From NCBI RefSeq assembly GCF_017854415.1, contig NZ_JAFMHR010000012.1:1-35329 (forward strand): a stretch of 35,329 nucleotides of DNA. Direction: 5' to 3'. This DNA comes from Yoonia sp. (GTDB lineage Bacteria > Pseudomonadota > Alphaproteobacteria > Rhodobacterales > Rhodobacteraceae). Positions 32,095-35,329 of this stretch are shown piece by piece. The notes under the pieces were generated by a model. The model did not search any database, was not told the DNA's origin, and worked only from the letters and a program-made list of their open reading frames with translations. Position numbers and translations under genes: made by a program. Every line of letters begins with the position of its first letter. The stretch's first letter is position 1.

Positions 32095-34320
32095 ATGTCA
32101 GACCAGAACCTGCCCGATATCATCTATACAAAAACCGACGAAGCCCCGCAGTTGGCATCTGCGTCTTTGTTGCCAATTCTGCGCAAGTTCCTGTCTGCCG
32201 CAGATATCAGTATTGGCACGAAAGATATCTCGCTTGCTGGCCGTATCTTGGCGGTTTTTCCTGAAAACCTGACCGACGAACAACGCGTGCCAGACGATCT
32301 GGCGCTTTTGGGCGGCGTCGTCAAAGACGCCAGCGCCAATGTGATCAAACTGCCAAACGTGTCCGCATCTGTGCCGCAATTGGTAGCTGCCGTGCAAGAA
32401 TTGCAAAGCCAAGGCTACAACATCCCCGACTATCCCGAGGCGCCTCAAAGCGACGCAGAGGTCGAGGCGCGCAAGCGTTATGACGCAATCAAGGGCTCTG
32501 CCGTGAACCCGGTGCTGCGCGAAGGTAACTCTGATCGCCGCGCACCTTCTTCGGTCAAAGCCTATGCACGCGCGAACCCGCACCGCATGGGCAAATGGTC
32601 CGCCGACAGCAAAACACGCGTGTCGACAATGGGTGCCAATGACTTTTTCTCGAACGAGACGTCTGTCACCCTGTCTGACGCCCAAGCCGATGGTCCATTG
32701 CGTATTGAGCTAACCGGCGCCGACGGGTCCGTTACGACGTTGAAAGACGGCCTTTCGATGCCTGCGGGCACCATTGTTGATGCAACATTCCTGTCTGTCA
32801 AAGCGCTCAAGGCGTTTTTCCAAGAACAGATTTCTGCGACCAAAGACCAAGGCACGCTGTTTTCGCTGCACATGAAGGCTACCATGATGAAGGTTTCTGA
32901 CCCCATCATCTTTGGTCACGCGGTTGTCGCCTATTTGCAGCCTGTCTTTGACAAGTATGCCGATGATTTCGCCGCGGCAGGTATCAGCCCGAATGCGGGT
33001 TTCGGATCGCTTTTCGCAGCCATTGACGCGATGCCAAACGGTGCTGCTATCCGCGCTGAAATTGACACGCTGCTTGGTGAACGCCCGCCACTTTACATGG
33101 TGAACTCTGATCGCGGGATCACAAACCTGCATGTCCCGTCCGATGTCATTATTGATGCATCCATGCCTGCGGTTATCCGCGCTGGCGGCAAAGGTTGGGG
33201 CCCGGATGGCAACGAAGGCGATACGAATTGCGTGATCCCGGACAGTTCTTACGCCCCCGTTTATGACGCTTCTGTGGAATTCTGCAAAGCCAACGGCGCA
33301 CTTGATCCGGTCACATCGGGTACTGTGCAAAACGTCGGTTTGATGGCCCAGAAAGCTGAAGAATACGGATCTCACCCGACCACATTCGAGATATCGCAAA
33401 GTGGTACGGTCCGCGTGATCGCAGCGAACGGCGACGTGCTGCACACACACGCGGTAGAAGCGGGCGACATCTGGCGCATGGCTTCTGCCCGTCGCGCACC
33501 GATTGAAAACTGGATTCAACTGGCAATCGACCGGATGGCCACGACCGGATATGAGACGATCTTTTGGCTTGATCGCAACCGCGCCCACGATGCGCAGCTG
33601 TTGGCCTATGTCGAACTGGCGTTGGCCAAGGCGGGCCTGACCAACAAGGTCAAGATTATGGCCCCCCGCGAGGCGACTACACGGTCGTTCGAGGTGATTT
33701 ATGCAGGTGACAATACTATTGCCGTTACAGGCAACGTGCTGCGCGACTATCTGACGGACCTGTTCCCGATCTTGGAAGTCGGCACATCGGCTAAGATGTT
33801 GTCGGTTGTGAAACTGATGGAAGGCGGTGGTTTGTTTGAAACCGGCGCTGGTGGTTCTGCGCCCAAGCATGTTGAGCAGCTGGTTGAGGAAAACCATTTG
33901 CGCTGGGATTCACTTGGTGAATTTTGCGCCTTGGCAGAGAGCCTGCGTTTCCTTGCGGCATCTCAAGGCAAGCCTGTCGCGCATGTTCTGGGCGAGACTG
34001 TTGATACAGCCACTGAAAAACTCCTGTCCGAAGGTCATTCGCCACAGCGCAAAGTGGGCCAACCTGACAACCGCGACAGCCACTATTGGTTCGCTCGTTT
34101 CTGGGCCGAAGCATTGGCCACGCAAACACAAGACGCTGAACTAGCGGCGCTTTATGCGCCACTGGCGGCACAGCTTGCAGCGAATGAAGCCGCAATTCTG
34201 GCCGAAATGTCTGCCGCTCGCGGCACGTCGGTGGACCTGAAAGGGTACTACCACCCATCCGACGATTTAGCGTCGGCAGCAATGCGTCCGTCCGCGACTT
34301 TGAATGCCCTGATTGGGTAA
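32095..34320 (+). CDS. icd: Isocitrate dehydrogenase (NADP+), monomeric type
   Basis: Monomeric NADP-dependent isocitrate dehydrogenase oxidises isocitrate to 2-oxoglutarate and CO2 in the TCA cycle. At 741 residues it has the length of the monomeric class, against about 415 for the dimeric one. Family motifs are [14 protein letters not shown] at the start, [20 protein letters not shown]-like [23 protein letters not shown] (seen as two adjacent blocks), [35 protein letters not shown] and a late [13 protein letters not shown]. It stands alone with a terminator following. A long antisense frame inside it is not a gene. Monomeric Icd is common in Rhodobacteraceae. Confidence 0.96.
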   Translation: MSDQNLPDIIYTKTDEAPQLASASLLPILRKFLSAADISIGTKDISLAGRILAVFPENLTDEQRVPDDLALLGGVVKDASANVIKLPNVSASVPQLVAAVQELQSQGYNIPDYPEAPQSDAEVEARKRYDAIKGSAVNPVLREGNSDRRAPSSVKAYARANPHRMGKWSADSKTRVSTMGANDFFSNETSVTLSDAQADGPLRIELTGADGSVTTLKDGLSMPAGTIVDATFLSVKALKAFFQEQISATKDQGTLFSLHMKATMMKVSDPIIFGHAVVAYLQPVFDKYADDFAAAGISPNAGFGSLFAAIDAMPNGAAIRAEIDTLLGERPPLYMVNSDRGITNLHVPSDVIIDASMPAVIRAGGKGWGPDGNEGDTNCVIPDSSYAPVYDASVEFCKANGALDPVTSGTVQNVGLMAQKAEEYGSHPTTFEISQSGTVRVIAANGDVLHTHAVEAGDIWRMASARRAPIENWIQLAIDRMATTGYETIFWLDRNRAHDAQLLAYVELALAKAGLTNKVKIMAPREATTRSFEVIYAGDNTIAVTGNVLRDYLTDLFPILEVGTSAKMLSVVKLMEGGGLFETGAGGSAPKHVEQLVEENHLRWDSLGEFCALAESLRFLAASQGKPVAHVLGETVDTATEKLLSEGHSPQRKVGQPDNRDSHYWFARFWAEALATQTQDAELAALYAPLAAQLAANEAAILAEMSAARGTSVDLKGYYHPSDDLASAAMRPSATLNALIG

Positions 34321-34326
34321 ATGATA

Positions 34327-34374
34327 GGGAGAGGCAGGCAATTGCCAGCCTCTCCCGAACCACACATTTTTTAG
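34327..34374 (+). terminator. Intrinsic terminator after icd
   Basis: GGGAGAGGC (34327-34335) pairs with GCCTCTCCC (34348-34356), and the inside GGCAA/TTGCC continues the stem after one A-A mismatch. A T-run (six T) follows at about 34367-34372. It starts seven bases after the icd stop at 34320. Confidence 0.8.
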
Positions 34375-34833
34375 CGCCAACCAGCCACGCGGCAACCGGC
34401 TTGTCCGAAAGCCGACCTGCGATGGCTTTGCTGCGCTTTGCGCCATTATCCAAGCATATGACGCTACGTCTGTAGTGCGGGCCAAAGTTGGCCTGATTAC
34501 CACTTGGTTTAAGGACCAGTTAGCGATCGGCATCTTGGACGATCTTCTAAAATTTCTGTTATCCGTTTGTTTTTAAACAATAAATTTAAATTCGCAGACG
34601 ATATAGCAGCCCGATGCTGGACTGCCAAAAGACGCCCTAGCTGTGAAATTTTCCCACCATAATTCACAACTAGGGCCAATGCAGAACATGTTTATGACTT
34701 ATTTGACCGACAGTAAGCCGGCAAAGGGCAGAGTGTGTTTTCCGCTATGCCGAGGTCGATTGCTAAGCTATGCGTTTCGATACGTGAAAGCGTCGGTTTA
34801 ATGGGATTGTTTGTTGTGAAGGTCTTTTGGTCT
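34375..34833. other. Intergenic stretch without a recognisable gene
   Basis: About 460 bases between the icd terminator and the next supported start hold no gene that I recognise. Short frames on both strands (for example minus 34267-34533) show no family motif. The region from about 34545 to 34605 is A/T-rich. The clearest structure is the inverted repeat at 34634-34676, listed separately. The next gene's frame is open back to about 34720, so its true start may lie here (GTG 34738, ATG 34747 or ATG 34801). Confidence 0.5.
34634..34676. repeat. Inverted repeat with 14-base arms
   Basis: GCCCTAGCTGTGAA (34634-34647) and TTCACAACTAGGGC (34663-34676) are complementary with one mismatch (C-A) and enclose 15 bases. 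No T-run follows on either side, so it is not a normal terminator. It lies about 70-160 bases before the possible starts of the DUF11-like gene and could be an operator or a messenger hairpin. The use is unknown. Confidence 0.6.
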
Positions 34834-35329
34834 ATGAATGTGTTGAATAGTTTGTCTCGGGCGAAGTCTGTTGGTAAAAACGGGATCGCCTTGTCTCGTA
34901 CAGGAACAAGGCGGCATTTCGCCAGTATCGCAACTAAATACTTCATTGCGGCGATGTTTCTTGCCTTCACTGGTGCTCTATCTTCAGCGGAGGCGCAAAC
35001 GGGCCCGACATGGGACTGGGCGGTTCAGGTTGACGATGAAGTTGATGGCATCGCGTATGATCCTTCTCCTGCCGGCACAGTCGTTCGCGTGTTGGTCACT
35101 GTCCAAAACGATAGTGTAAACAACGCGCCAGCGACAACGTTGTCGTTCGAGGTTCCACAATCTACCGTGCCTGGTTCGGTTTCATTGGTTGGTACCAGCA
35201 GCAATGGTGCAAATCTTGCGATATCAGGTTGTACGCCTGGATTGCCCGTATTGGGCGGAACGACCGTAACTTGTGTCGTTCCTTCTATCCCGGGCAAGGC
35301 CGGCTTTGACGACGATCCACTAGAAGCGC
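34834..35329 (+). CDS. Secreted DUF11-like repeat protein (partial)
   Basis: The frame runs off the right edge, so only the first 165 codons are seen. From ATG 34834 it starts MNVLNSLSRAKSVGKNG, a long basic leader, followed by a hydrophobic segment (YFIAAMFLAFTGALSSAEA) and a likely cut before QTGPTWDW, as in exported proteins. The mature part (TVVRVLVTVQNDSVNNAP, then LPVLGGTTVTCVVPSIPG) has the strand pattern of DUF11/conserved-repeat domains of large surface proteins. Upstream in-frame starts (ATG 34801, ATG 34747, GTG 34738) exist; none has a clear ribosome binding site, while AAGG lies about 11 bases before 34834. A surface or adhesin role is inferred. Confidence 0.6.
   Translation, partial: MNVLNSLSRAKSVGKNGIALSRTGTRRHFASIATKYFIAAMFLAFTGALSSAEAQTGPTWDWAVQVDDEVDGIAYDPSPAGTVVRVLVTVQNDSVNNAPATTLSFEVPQSTVPGSVSLVGTSSNGANLAISGCTPGLPVLGGTTVTCVVPSIPGKAGFDDDPLEA

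Noticed and set aside
32710-33897. Minus-strand open frame of 395 codons inside icd
   Set aside because: It is antisense to a clear monomeric isocitrate dehydrogenase, its translation shows no family motif, and it is rich in Arg, His and Cys as expected for a codon-bias shadow.
34267-34533. Remnant of a regulator or transposase gene on the minus strand after icd
   Set aside because: The translation shows no motif of any such family, and the frame overlaps the icd end and its terminator.
1-35329. CRISPR array, tRNA or rRNA genes, insertion sequences, prophage genes
   Set aside because: No regularly spaced repeats, cloverleaf-like or ribosomal RNA sequence, transposase or integrase motif was seen on reading both strands.

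Overview
The window looks like a chromosomal segment of an alphaproteobacterium of the Rhodobacteraceae (Roseobacter group). The evidence is the gene content and order: lptC-lptA-lptB followed by hpf-ptsN with no rpoN between them, tsaD-gpsA-yciI-EVE running divergently from hemD-mic60-hemY, a TAXI-type TRAP transporter with DctB/DctD-like regulators, a monomeric isocitrate dehydrogenase, and capsule genes with a Core-2/I-branching glycosyltransferase. Base composition looks even and moderately G+C. I see no insertion sequence, phage, tRNA, rRNA or CRISPR array.

Region 1 (1-8609) is an envelope polysaccharide locus. A KpsM-like export permease runs off the left edge on the minus strand. Divergently come cysQ, kdsB, galU, two paralogous GT2-like glycosyltransferases, a GT14-type branching glycosyltransferase with a long extension, and a two-domain sulfotransferase. 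CysQ removes PAP, the by-product of PAPS-dependent sulfotransferases, so the block plausibly makes and sulfates a surface glycan. This link is inferred.

Region 2 (8606-13356, minus strand) is the LPS export and Kdo supply operon: rnd, kdsD, lptC, lptA, lptB. A terminator-like hairpin follows, then hpf and ptsN. Upstream on the same strand are a GGDEF-EAL protein with a degenerate GGDEF half and an HD-domain hydrolase.

Region 3 (16200-19260, plus strand) holds ahcY behind a leader that could mask its Shine-Dalgarno in two ways, an extensin-like metallopeptidase-fold protein, a DUF2853 protein, and a structured intergenic stretch that may encode a small RNA.

Region 4 (19264-25509) holds the minus-strand group tsaD-gpsA-yciI-EVE and the divergent hemD-mic60-hemY group.

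Region 5 (25584-31976) is a two-component system (DctB/DctD-like) followed by its probable target, a TAXI TRAP transporter (receptor and fused DctQM permease). The response regulator keeps its ATPase motifs but lacks the GAFTGA loop needed to contact sigma-54. Symmetric CTGCGGA sites lie before the receptor gene.

Region 6 (32095-35329) has monomeric icd, a gene-poor stretch with a strong terminator and a long inverted repeat, and the start of a secreted DUF11-like protein cut by the window edge.

The most interesting points are the GAFTGA-less DctD with its candidate operator, the ahcY leader, the candidate small RNA, and the cysQ-sulfotransferase pairing.
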